Notes: generated by a model from the letters alone, not told the origin. A stretch of DNA of 10,387 nt from Desulfobacula sp. (GCA_023144585.1 JAGLFI010000019.1:1-10387), one strand, 5' to 3'. Counted from the first letter of the stretch, positions 1 to 7,109 are shown. Program-made: numbers and translations.

Positions 1-105
1 AGAAAATCAGCCATAATGACCATTATCGGTTTTTTTATTATCGTATTTACATTTCTTGGGGTCAATATGCTGTTAGGCGGACATCACCAGCCCTTTACAA
101 AATAA
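1..105 (+). CDS. ccsA: C-terminal end of a CcsA/ResC-type cytochrome c biogenesis membrane protein (partial)
   Basis: Only the last 34 codons and the TAA stop (103-105) are in the window; the start is upstream. The visible peptide is a hydrophobic segment (IIGFFIIVFTFLGVN) followed by the short tail MLLGGHHQPFTK. The order of a final membrane helix, a GVNxLLxGxH-like element and a short tail is how CcsA/CcsB/ResC-type subunits of system II cytochrome c maturation end. That membrane complex carries heme across the cytoplasmic membrane and attaches it to apocytochromes c. The gene is followed after 10 bases by hemA, which fits a heme/cytochrome operon. The assignment rests on 34 residues, so another polytopic membrane protein cannot be excluded. 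Confidence 0.72.
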   Translation, partial: RKSAIMTIIGFFIIVFTFLGVNMLLGGHHQPFTK

Positions 106-115
106 AGAAAAAATA

Positions 116-1405
116 ATGTCAAAAATTATATTAATCGGAATAAATCATAAAACTGCATCTGTTGAACTCAGGGAGAAACTTTCTTTTTCCAGTGAGGATA
201 CAATAGCCGCACTTGAAATATTAAAGCAGGACATAGATATTAAAGAAAGTCTGATATTTTCCACCTGCAACCGGACAGAAGTTTTATATATCCCCCAGGC
301 CGGTGACCAGACCAATGATCAGGTTGATAAAATTACCGAGTTTATTTCACATCAAAGAAAAGTTGATAGTTCTGAATTTAAAAGTTCTTTATATATTTAT
401 AAAGAAGATGATGCGATTCGACATTTGTTCAAGGTCGCATCAAGCCTGGATTCAATGGTGGTGGGCGAGCCACAGATTTTAGGCCAGATAAAGCAGGCCT
501 ATCGGGTTGCCGTGGAAAATAATGCCTCGGGTGTGCTGTTGAATCGGTTGATGCACAAGGCGTTTAGTATTGCAAAAAAAGTCAGAAAAGAAACAGGGAT
601 AGGAGATAATGCGGTTTCCATCTCCTATGCGGCCATTGAACTTGCCAATAAAATATTTTCGGATCTATCCCAGAAAAGTGTCATGCTGCTGGGTGCCGGT
701 GAAATGGCGGAACTGGCTGTGGAGCACCTGATATCCAATAAAGTTAAAGATATTATAGTGGCGAATCGAACCTTTAAACATGCAGTGGATCTTGCCCAAA
801 AATTTAATGGGCAGGCCGTCAAGTTTGAAGAAAGGGAAGATGCATTAAAAGAGGTTGATATTATTATCAGCTCAACCGGTGCAGCAGATTATGTGCTGAC
901 TAAAACCCAGGTCAAGCGGGCCATGAAAAAAAGGCATCATCATACGCTTTTTTTCATTGATATTGCCGTTCCAAGGGATATCGATCCGAAAATTAACACG
1001 ATTTCCAACGCTTATGTCTATGATATTGATGATTTGAAAAATATTGTCGAGTCCAATATTGACCAACGGGGAAAAGAGACGGTTAAGGCCCAAAGATTTA
1101 TCGAAGAAGCTGTATTGAAATTTCGCAAATGGCTGGAAAGCCTTGCCATTGTATCGACGATCAAGGCATTGAATGATAAAATGTCTTCCATAGTTGACAT
1201 TGAGTTTAATAAAACTCTTTCAAATTTAAAGCATCTTTCTTCAGAAGATATCCAGGCAATCAAACGCATGACACAGGCCATTGCAAGCAGAAGCATTCAT
1301 GATCCCATCCTTTTTTTACGTAATACCGGTAACCATAGAGATGATTCTCTTTATCTGAGTGTCACCCACCAATTATTTAATATAGACATACCTGAAAAAG
1401 AATAG
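116..1405 (+). CDS. hemA: Glutamyl-tRNA reductase
   Basis: This enzyme uses NADPH to reduce glutamyl-tRNA(Glu) to glutamate-1-semialdehyde, the first committed step of C5-pathway tetrapyrrole synthesis, in the cytoplasm. The 429-residue length is normal for the family. The N-terminal catalytic domain opens with GINHKTASVELREKL and contains STCNRTE with the thioester-forming cysteine at C51. The conserved stretch SLDSMVVGEPQILGQ lies around 110-124. The NADPH-binding domain carries GAGEMAELA at 193-201, and the helical C-terminal dimerisation domain runs from about residue 325 to the end. The ATG at 116 lies 10 bases after the upstream stop, and the sequence before it is A-rich with no strong ribosome binding site, so translation is probably coupled to the upstream gene. 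Pairing with a cytochrome c maturation gene suggests matched heme supply. Identification is firm. Confidence 0.97.
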   Translation: MSKIILIGINHKTASVELREKLSFSSEDTIAALEILKQDIDIKESLIFSTCNRTEVLYIPQAGDQTNDQVDKITEFISHQRKVDSSEFKSSLYIYKEDDAIRHLFKVASSLDSMVVGEPQILGQIKQAYRVAVENNASGVLLNRLMHKAFSIAKKVRKETGIGDNAVSISYAAIELANKIFSDLSQKSVMLLGAGEMAELAVEHLISNKVKDIIVANRTFKHAVDLAQKFNGQAVKFEEREDALKEVDIIISSTGAADYVLTKTQVKRAMKKRHHHTLFFIDIAVPRDIDPKINTISNAYVYDIDDLKNIVESNIDQRGKETVKAQRFIEEAVLKFRKWLESLAIVSTIKALNDKMSSIVDIEFNKTLSNLKHLSSEDIQAIKRMTQAIASRSIHDPILFLRNTGNHRDDSLYLSVTHQLFNIDIPEKE

Positions 1406-1432
1406 CCAAAGATATTGTTAATTTGCTTTGTC

Positions 1433-1444
1433 ATTAGGCCTAAT
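1433..1444. repeat. 12-base perfect palindrome upstream of the dksA promoter
   Basis: ATTAGGCCTAAT is self-complementary over 12 bases and ends 25 bases before the -35 element of the dksA promoter. It could be a regulator half-site pair. A 12-base palindrome is expected by chance a few times in 10 kb, so this is weak evidence on its own. Confidence 0.25.
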
Positions 1445-1469
1445 CGTGTCATGTCGGACCATTTAATTC

Positions 1470-1497
1470 TTTACATTTTATTAACTTCTAGTATAAT
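1470..1497 (+). promoter_or_regulatory. Probable sigma-70 promoter for the dksA operon
   Basis: TTTACA (1470-1475) and TATAAT (1492-1497) are separated by 16 bases, giving 5/6 and 6/6 matches to the vegetative consensus. Transcription would begin near 1504, leaving a leader of about 40 bases before the dksA ATG. The bases after the -10 (ATTCTATTTT) form an A+T-rich discriminator, a type that in E. coli is not inhibited by ppGpp/DksA and may be stimulated. The element lies in the 139-base gap between hemA and dksA. I see no intrinsic terminator in that gap, so some read-through from hemA is possible. Confidence 0.75.
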
Positions 1498-1544
1498 ATT
1501 CTATTTTACGATGTTCTTGTAAATTAAGGTAAAGGGCAAATACA

Positions 1545-1907
1545 ATGAAAAAAGAAGATTTGAATTTTTTTAAAAATCTTTTAGATGATAGACTTCAGGA
1601 GCTGCTTTCCCATGCTGACAGCACTGTAACCGGTATGACCAAGCCAAAAGAGAATTTTCCCGATCCAACGGACAGGGCCGCCCATGAAGCTGAGAGAAAT
1701 TTTGAGCTTCGTATAAGAGACCGTGAGCATAAATTGATCAAAAAAATCAAAAAAGCGCTTTTACGTGTCGAAAACAAAACATTTGGAATATGTGAGGGTT
1801 GTGAGGAAAATATCTCTATTAAACGGCTTAAGGCACGACCTGTCACCACCCGGTGTATTGAGTGTAAAACACGTGAAGAGGATATGGAGAGGGCCCTTGG
1901 AGTTTAG
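1545..1907 (+). CDS. dksA: RNA polymerase-binding transcription factor DksA
   Basis: DksA binds the secondary channel of RNA polymerase and, with ppGpp, redirects transcription during starvation. The 120-residue protein has the expected layout. A first helix (about 1-30) is followed by the coiled-coil tip with NFPDPTDRAA, where D40, D43 and A45 match the DxxDxA tip motif required for activity. A second long basic helix follows to about residue 78, then a four-cysteine zinc finger with C83, C86, C104 and C107 (CxxC, 17 residues, CxxC), and a short C-terminal helix. It is shorter at the N terminus than E. coli DksA (151 residues), as is common outside the gammaproteobacteria. The ATG at 1545 is preceded by AAAGGG at 1531-1536 with an 8-base spacer, which supports this start. 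It is the first gene of a probable operon with the PHP-RNase III fusion 11 bases downstream. Confidence 0.95.
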   Translation: MKKEDLNFFKNLLDDRLQELLSHADSTVTGMTKPKENFPDPTDRAAHEAERNFELRIRDREHKLIKKIKKALLRVENKTFGICEGCEENISIKRLKARPVTTRCIECKTREEDMERALGV

Positions 1908-1918
1908 CTGGCGCCCCT

Positions 1919-3499
1919 ATGTATCAGGATAGTTCATTGATTGATCTTCATGTACATTCTACAGCTTCGGATGGTTCATTTTCCCCTTTAGAAATAATGA
2001 CTCTGGCAAAAAAAGTCGGAATCAGGGCCATTTCTATAACAGATCATGATACCATAAACGGTATCAGGCAAATCTTAAAACATCCCCTGAAAACTTGTCC
2101 GGAAGTTATTACCGGGGTTGAAATTAGTTGCGATCCGCCATCCGGGTTCAAAGATGTGGGTAGTATCCATCTGCTGGGATACGGGTTCAGTATTTATGAT
2201 AAAAATCTTAATACCATTCTTAATGATGCAAAAAAGGCCAGGGCCCAAAGAAATCCGAAAATCATTAAAAAGTTAAACAGCCTTGGATTTAACATCAGTA
2301 TTGAACAGGTTCAAGAGCATTTTGGTGCGGACCAGACCGGCCGCCCTCACATTGCAGAACTCATGAAAGAACTGGGATATATAAAAACCTTCAAAGAAGC
2401 GTTTGATAAGTATCTTGGTAAAAGCAAACCCGCTTATGTAGAGAAATATAAGGTGTCCTGCCAACAGGCAATTCAAACGATTCTTGAAGCAGGCGGTGTC
2501 CCAGTGCTGGCGCATCCCGGGTTGTTGACATTCAATAAAAGCCATGAGCTGGAAAATTTTATTGATACGCTTATCACCTATGGTCTTGTGGGTATAGAAG
2601 TTTATTATACAGATCATGATACTTCATTGACCTCTTTTTATCAAAGGCTTGCAAATCAAAAGAACCTGATGATGACAGGCGGTTCGGATTTTCATGGGGT
2701 CTTTAATGAAGGTGTTTGCCTTGGTTCGGGTAAAGATAATCTCAATATTGAGTATTCTTTATTTAAAGCATTAAATGCACGCTTGGAAGAGATTAAAAAA
2801 AAATATACAAATTTAAGCATTCTTGAAAATAATATCGGATATTCATTTAAAGACAAAGCATTATTGAGTAATGCAATGTGTCACAGATCTTATTTAAATG
2901 AAAATCAAAATTCATGCTCTTCTGATAATGAGCGACTTGAATTTTTAGGAGATGCCGTTTTAGGGTTATGCATCGGGCACATATTGATGGAAAAAAGTCC
3001 GTTAGAAAATGAAGGAGAGCTTTCAAAGCAAAGATCCAATCTTGTCAGTGAACCTGCCCTTGCTGATATGGCAAGGTTTATTGACCTTGGCAGGTTTATC
3101 AGGCTTGGAAAAGGAGAAGCCCTTTCCAGGGGATTTGATAAAAATTCCATACTGTCTGATACCTTTGAGGCTGTTATGGCAGCTGTTTATCTGGATGCAG
3201 GGTTTGATACTGTATATCGGCTGATTCATGATCTTTTCAGTGAAAGTTTTAAAAAGATTCTGTCAAATGAAAAAATTGTCGATTATAAGAGCATGTTGCA
3301 GGAATTTGCCCAGGAACATGGTGCAATAACACCTCAATATGTGGTTCTCAATGAGACCGGCCCTGATCATGATAAAACATTTGAGATCAGTTTGAATCTC
3401 TTTGATATCGAGTCCAAAGGTCTTGGAAAAACTAAAAAATCTGCAGAGCAGGATTCTGCTAAAAAAGCCCTGAAGATTCTTAATAAAATAAAGTCCTGA
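1919..3499 (+). CDS. rnc: PHP-domain phosphoesterase/exonuclease fused to ribonuclease III
   Basis: Two complete enzymes sit in one 526-residue frame. Residues 1-290 form a PHP domain of the YciV/TrpH (RNase AM) type: HVH at 11-13, D18, TDHD at 41-44, E68, H84, GRPHIA at 141-146, H199 in LAHPG, and SDFH at 256-259 supply the expected metal ligands. Residues 299-526 are a full RNase III. E338, E341 and D345 lie in ERLEFLGD and D414 and E417 in SDTFEA, matching E. coli E38, E41, D45, D114 and E117. A double-stranded-RNA-binding domain covers about 455-524. The linker (EEIKKKYTN) is short. The RNase III half has no separate ribosome binding site, and its first internal ATG (codon 320) would delete its first helix, so a true fusion is the best reading. 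The start at 1919 gives the usual PHP N terminus but has only a distant GGAG (1899-1902), suggesting coupling to dksA. Likely role: processing of structured RNA, including rRNA precursors. Confidence 0.93.
   Translation: MYQDSSLIDLHVHSTASDGSFSPLEIMTLAKKVGIRAISITDHDTINGIRQILKHPLKTCPEVITGVEISCDPPSGFKDVGSIHLLGYGFSIYDKNLNTILNDAKKARAQRNPKIIKKLNSLGFNISIEQVQEHFGADQTGRPHIAELMKELGYIKTFKEAFDKYLGKSKPAYVEKYKVSCQQAIQTILEAGGVPVLAHPGLLTFNKSHELENFIDTLITYGLVGIEVYYTDHDTSLTSFYQRLANQKNLMMTGGSDFHGVFNEGVCLGSGKDNLNIEYSLFKALNARLEEIKKKYTNLSILENNIGYSFKDKALLSNAMCHRSYLNENQNSCSSDNERLEFLGDAVLGLCIGHILMEKSPLENEGELSKQRSNLVSEPALADMARFIDLGRFIRLGKGEALSRGFDKNSILSDTFEAVMAAVYLDAGFDTVYRLIHDLFSESFKKILSNEKIVDYKSMLQEFAQEHGAITPQYVVLNETGPDHDKTFEISLNLFDIESKGLGKTKKSAEQDSAKKALKILNKIKS
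2795..2803 (+). other. Nine-A run at the PHP/RNase III domain junction (possible slippage site)
   Basis: The codons ATT AAA AAA AAA TAT contain A9 exactly at the boundary between the two enzymatic domains. Loss of one A leads to stop TAA after KKNIQI, giving a 298-residue protein. Gain of one A leads to TGA after KKKIYKFKHS, giving a 302-residue protein. Either way a PHP-only product results. A runs of nine are a known size for transcriptional slippage, but the A-rich genome makes a chance run possible, and slippage is not demonstrated by sequence. Confidence 0.35.
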
Positions 3500-3558
3500 A
3501 AAAGAAAGCCCGGAAGAATAAAACCTGAAAAAATTAAATTGGATCGGCGGCTTCACTC

Positions 3559-4605
3559 ATGGATCACACTATAAAACCTCTTGTTATACCGGTATTTATT
3601 CCCCACTCAGGGTGCCCCCATCAATGCGTATTCTGTAATCAATCCATTATTACCAATCAAAAATCAAGAGTGCCAACGTTACCAAGGATGCCGGATAAAA
3701 CAGCCATCCATCAAATTGTGACAGAGTATTTACAATATAAAGGCCTTCGAAAATACGTGGAACTTGCTTTTTTCGGTGGCAATTTTTTGGGACTGGAACA
3801 CGAAATCATCATCCAACTGCTTGATCTGGTTCAGCCCTATATCCATACAAAAAAAATTGACGGCATACGGTTTTCCACCCGACCGGATACTATTAGCCAA
3901 CAGACGCTTGATCTTGTCCACCCTTATAAATTATCTGCCATTGAGCTGGGCGTTCAGTCCATGAACGATGAGGTGCTGTCAAAATCAAGAAGAGGCCACA
4001 CCAGCATGGATACATTAAAAGCAATAAATTTGCTGAAAGAATATCCATACAAAATTGGTGTCCAGGTCATGGTAGGGCTTCCGGGTGACCATGAGGAATC
4101 CTTGTTTGAAAGTACAAAAAAAGTGGCACAATTTGCCCCGGACTTTGCCAGAATTTATCCATTGATGGTGTTGAAAGACAGCCTTATGGAACAATGGTAT
4201 ACCCAGGGAAGATATCAACCCTTAACCCTGGAAGAAAGTATCCGGCTTGTAAAAGGAATGGTTCAGATATTTAAAGCGGCTAAGGTGGATATTATTCGCA
4301 TGGGACTACAGGCTTCCGACATGATGGAAGATGAATCAATGGTGTTGGCCGGCCCATGGCATCCGGCCTTCGGTCATCTTGTTTTTTCTGAACTTTTTTA
4401 TGATAGCGTTTGCAATAAGATAGACCGATCACTGGAATTGCTGAAATCAGAAAGGCTTGACCTGATTGTTCATCCAAAATCAGAGTCCCGCCTGAGAGGG
4501 GACAAAAACATTAATTTAAAAAGGCTTGAACTGCGATATCCATCCTTAAAGTTTTCAATCCGTTTGGATGCAGCACTGTCAGCTGATGGGGTAGACATCA
4601 GCTAA
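3559..4605 (+). CDS. Elp3-like radical SAM protein, no acetyltransferase domain
   Basis: This is a 348-residue radical SAM enzyme. C19, C23 and C26 in GCPHQCVFCNQ form the CxxxCxxC ligand set for the [4Fe-4S] cluster that cleaves S-adenosylmethionine. FFGGNF at 71-76 is the SAM-contacting glycine motif, with asparagine and leucine where the family commonly has serine and threonine (GGSFTG). RFSTRPD, ELGVQSMNDEVL and GVQVMVGLPGD follow in the order found in Elp3/coproporphyrinogen-oxidase-like barrels. The late GPWHPAFGHLVFSE motif is typical of the short Elp3-like proteins often encoded next to rnc in clostridia. The GNAT domain of true Elp3 is absent. The substrate is unknown; RNA modification is a guess from homology and from the RNase III neighbour. 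It lies 59 bases after the fusion gene with only a weak GGCGG at 3546-3550 before ATG, and is the last gene of the operon. Confidence 0.9.
   Translation: MDHTIKPLVIPVFIPHSGCPHQCVFCNQSIITNQKSRVPTLPRMPDKTAIHQIVTEYLQYKGLRKYVELAFFGGNFLGLEHEIIIQLLDLVQPYIHTKKIDGIRFSTRPDTISQQTLDLVHPYKLSAIELGVQSMNDEVLSKSRRGHTSMDTLKAINLLKEYPYKIGVQVMVGLPGDHEESLFESTKKVAQFAPDFARIYPLMVLKDSLMEQWYTQGRYQPLTLEESIRLVKGMVQIFKAAKVDIIRMGLQASDMMEDESMVLAGPWHPAFGHLVFSELFYDSVCNKIDRSLELLKSERLDLIVHPKSESRLRGDKNINLKRLELRYPSLKFSIRLDAALSADGVDIS
4581..4603. other. Perfect 8-bp hairpin between convergent genes
   Basis: AGCTGATG (4581-4588) and CATCAGCT (4596-4603) are exact inverse complements around a 7-base loop. The structure covers the last codons and part of the stop codon of the radical SAM gene and ends 10 bases before the stop codon of the oppositely oriented PBP1A gene. 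Neither strand has a T-run directly after the stem, so it is not a classical intrinsic terminator. It might shield both transcript ends or act as a weak bidirectional terminator. Confidence 0.4.
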
Positions 4606-4612
4606 TCCCATC

Positions 4613-7018
4613 CTAAATTCCTTCTTTAAAAAAATCTTCGGAACCAGAAGCAGTATCTGGTTTAGGTGTATGTTCCGTCGGCATGGTGCCTTCCTTGAAA
4701 CATTCAAAGATTGTCTTTTCAGATTCTTCAATGGGGAGCAGCCCTGTTTTGGCATCAATTTTGGCAAAAACAATGCCCTCAGGGACATTGAATGTCCGGG
4801 CAGGTTTTCCTTCCAACGTGTTTTTCATAAAGTCGAGCCAGATGGGACTGGCAGCCCTTGATCCGGTTTCTCCTTTTCCGAGAGGGGCTTCCTGGTCGAG
4901 CCCGACCCAGACGCCTGTGGTGTATCTGGGTGTATATCCCATGAACCAGGCATCAAAAAGATTGTTTGTTGTTCCGGTTTTCCCTGCAACAGGGCGGTTC
5001 AAAGCTTTAATTCGCCAGCCTGTTCCTGATTTTATAACGTTTTCCATAATATTGGTCATAATATAGGCCGTACTCATATCAATGACTTTTTTTCGTATCA
5101 GCTTGGAGGTTTCCAGCAGGTTCCCGTCACGGTCATAAATTTTTGTAATAAATACAGGCTCAATCAGGTAGCCCAGGTTTGAAAAAACAGAATAGGCATT
5201 GACAAGTTCAAGCAGAGAGAGTCCGGATGATCCAAGTGCTATGGATAAATCCTGGCTGATATCCGATGTAATTCCAAGTCTTCGGGAGTAATCAATAGTA
5301 TAGTCTATCCCGATATCCTGAAGGATTTTAATGGTGACAATATTTCTTGATTTAACGAGAGCATCGCGGAACAGGGTCGGGCCAAAAAATGTTTCTTTAT
5401 AATTACGGGGTTTCCAGATGAAATCACGTTCTATGTCTTCATATACAACCGGGGAATCTATGATCACAGTGGCAGCAGTATATCCCTTATCAAGAGCAGC
5501 AGCATAAATAATGGGTTTGAATGCGCTTCCCGGCTGGCGTCTGGATTGATAGGCTCGGTTAAACTGACTGTTTCTGTAATCGCGGCCGCCAATCATTACT
5601 TTTACATAGCCTGTTTCCGCCTCAATGCTCAACAACGCCGCCTGGGCAACGGGCTCCTGCTCCAGGGTAAATTCAAGCTCATTGTCTTCAACGATTTCAT
5701 TGAGTACTTTAACCATAATGATATCGCCAGGCTTAAAAACCTGGGAAGACTTTTTAATTTTGGTTTCATAATAAGCGACTTCATGGTCAGGTCTCCTGGC
5801 CCATGTCATGGTTTCAAGCTTGATGATGCCGTGGGAATTTCCGACTCGGACCCTGGTGACACCATTTTCATCATCAATACTTAATACAACTCCCTGATAG
5901 GTATTCCCTTTTTCCAGCAGCCTGTTCTCGATTTTTTCTGAAATTTGTGTGCAGAAATACTCTATTTGAAGGGCAGGGATATTTTTCAAGGGGCCTCGAT
6001 ATCCCGTTCGCTGATCAAGCTCAATCAGATCTTTAACTACAGCCTTTCTTCCGATTTTCTGGAGTTCAATATTAACGGCTGTATGTATTTGAAGTCCCTG
6101 TTTGTATAGGGCATCCTTACCATAATGTTTTTCCACATATCGTCTGACATGCTCGGTATAACAGGGTACTCTCTCAATAAACCAGTTTTTCCGGGGCTTA
6201 ATATCCAGTTTAAGATCAATGGCTTCTGTGGCCTCAAGGTTTGTGATAAGGCCGTCTTCCTTCATTCGATTCAGCACATAAATCTGCCGCTGTTTTGCAC
6301 GATCGGGAAATCTAAAGGGAGAATATCTGCTGGGTGCCTGGGGAAGGCCTGCCAGCATTGAACATTCTGCTAAATTAAGATCTTTTGCATGTTTCCCAAA
6401 ATAATTCTCAGATGCAGATTCCACACCATGCGCCCCATGACCCAGATATATCTGGTTCAGATAAAGAAAAAGGATTTCATCTTTTGTAATTTTTTTTTCA
6501 ATCCTGTATGCGAGAATAGCTTCTTTGAGTTTTCTTTCATAGGTACGTTCCGGAGTTAGTAAAAAGGATTTAGTCACCTGCTGGGTGATTGTGGACCCCC
6601 CCTGAACAATAGTGCCGGCTTTAAGGTTTTTTAAAGAAGCTCTGACGATGGAAAGAATATCAATACCAAGGTGTTCCCTGAACCTTGAATCCTCTGCTGC
6701 CAAAAAAGCGTTAATCAGATTCTGCGGCATTTGGGATAAAGGGATGACAATCCTTCTTTCCTTATAAAATTCTCCAATTTTTCTTCCGTCATCTGAAAAT
6801 ACACTGGTAACAGTGGCAGGACGGTAATCGTTCAAGGTGTTTATTTTGGGCAGATCCTGGCTGAGATAATAGTAAAGGCCGGCAATTCCTGCACAACCCA
6901 GAAGACTTAAGAGTACGAATAGAATAAAAATCCACTTGAAAAGAAAGAGAATAACGCTTTTTTTCTTTTTCTTCCTTCTTTTTTTCATTATCTCGGATTT
7001 ACTTTTTCGTTTTGCCAT
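4613..7018 (-). CDS. mrcA: Class A penicillin-binding protein 1A (bifunctional peptidoglycan glycosyltransferase/transpeptidase)
   Basis: The protein polymerises lipid II glycan strands and cross-links peptides at the outer face of the cytoplasmic membrane. From ATG 7018 it has 801 residues, normal for PBP1A. A very basic cytoplasmic tail (KKRRKKKKK) precedes one membrane helix at about 21-51. The GT51 domain has AAEDSRF with catalytic E109, then GGSTITQQ and LNQIYLGHGAHGVESA. An OB-like insert lies at about 375-460. The transpeptidase domain has SAFK with acylated S498, SRN at 557-559 and KTG at 680-682. A GTG at 7024 would add two residues, but AGG five bases before the ATG favours 7018. 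The C-terminal tail is short and low in complexity. The gene lies 138 bases after the EAL-HDOD gene on the same strand and converges on the radical SAM gene with a 7-base gap. Confidence 0.96.
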   Translation of the reverse strand: MAKRKSKSEIMKKRRKKKKKSVILFLFKWIFILFVLLSLLGCAGIAGLYYYLSQDLPKINTLNDYRPATVTSVFSDDGRKIGEFYKERRIVIPLSQMPQNLINAFLAAEDSRFREHLGIDILSIVRASLKNLKAGTIVQGGSTITQQVTKSFLLTPERTYERKLKEAILAYRIEKKITKDEILFLYLNQIYLGHGAHGVESASENYFGKHAKDLNLAECSMLAGLPQAPSRYSPFRFPDRAKQRQIYVLNRMKEDGLITNLEATEAIDLKLDIKPRKNWFIERVPCYTEHVRRYVEKHYGKDALYKQGLQIHTAVNIELQKIGRKAVVKDLIELDQRTGYRGPLKNIPALQIEYFCTQISEKIENRLLEKGNTYQGVVLSIDDENGVTRVRVGNSHGIIKLETMTWARRPDHEVAYYETKIKKSSQVFKPGDIIMVKVLNEIVEDNELEFTLEQEPVAQAALLSIEAETGYVKVMIGGRDYRNSQFNRAYQSRRQPGSAFKPIIYAAALDKGYTAATVIIDSPVVYEDIERDFIWKPRNYKETFFGPTLFRDALVKSRNIVTIKILQDIGIDYTIDYSRRLGITSDISQDLSIALGSSGLSLLELVNAYSVFSNLGYLIEPVFITKIYDRDGNLLETSKLIRKKVIDMSTAYIMTNIMENVIKSGTGWRIKALNRPVAGKTGTTNNLFDAWFMGYTPRYTTGVWVGLDQEAPLGKGETGSRAASPIWLDFMKNTLEGKPARTFNVPEGIVFAKIDAKTGLLPIEESEKTIFECFKEGTMPTEHTPKPDTASGSEDFFKEGI

Positions 7019-7074
7019 AACCACCTGAAAAATATTTAATGTTTTTTTAAGGGCTTATTATCAGATTCCTTGTG

Positions 7075-7093
7075 TTATGGCAATACTTATGGC
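7075..7093. repeat. Direct repeat TTATGGC with 12-base period upstream of PBP1A
   Basis: TTATGGC occurs at 7075-7081 and 7087-7093 with five bases between, so the copies are 12 bases apart. They lie 57-75 bases upstream of the PBP1A start, within the only gap that could carry its promoter, and may be a regulator binding site. A third copy lies inside the neighbouring coding sequence near 7176, so chance is a fair explanation. Confidence 0.25.
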
Positions 7094-7109
7094 GTTGCAA
7101 AACAGGGTA

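Noticed and set aside
625..1296. Minus-strand open frames within hemA
   Set aside because: They lie opposite a clear conserved gene, show no recognisable domains, and have compositions expected from the reverse of coding sequence.
1433..1444. Palindrome ATTAGGCCTAAT as a strong operator
   Set aside because: A 12-base palindrome is expected by chance a few times in a window this size, and it is not positioned against the promoter core; listed only as a weak repeat.
2783..2878. A separate RNase III gene starting inside the fusion (TTG at 2783 or ATG at 2876)
   Set aside because: No ribosome binding site precedes the TTG, and the ATG start would remove the conserved first helix before HRSY. 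The frame is continuous with the PHP domain, so a separate gene is not supported.
5546..6361. Plus-strand open frames opposite the PBP1A gene
   Set aside because: No domain features or ribosome binding sites; they are fully explained as the complement of a conserved class A PBP.
7019..7024. GTG at 7024 as the PBP1A start
   Set aside because: The AGG at correct distance serves the ATG at 7018; nothing resembling a ribosome binding site precedes the GTG.
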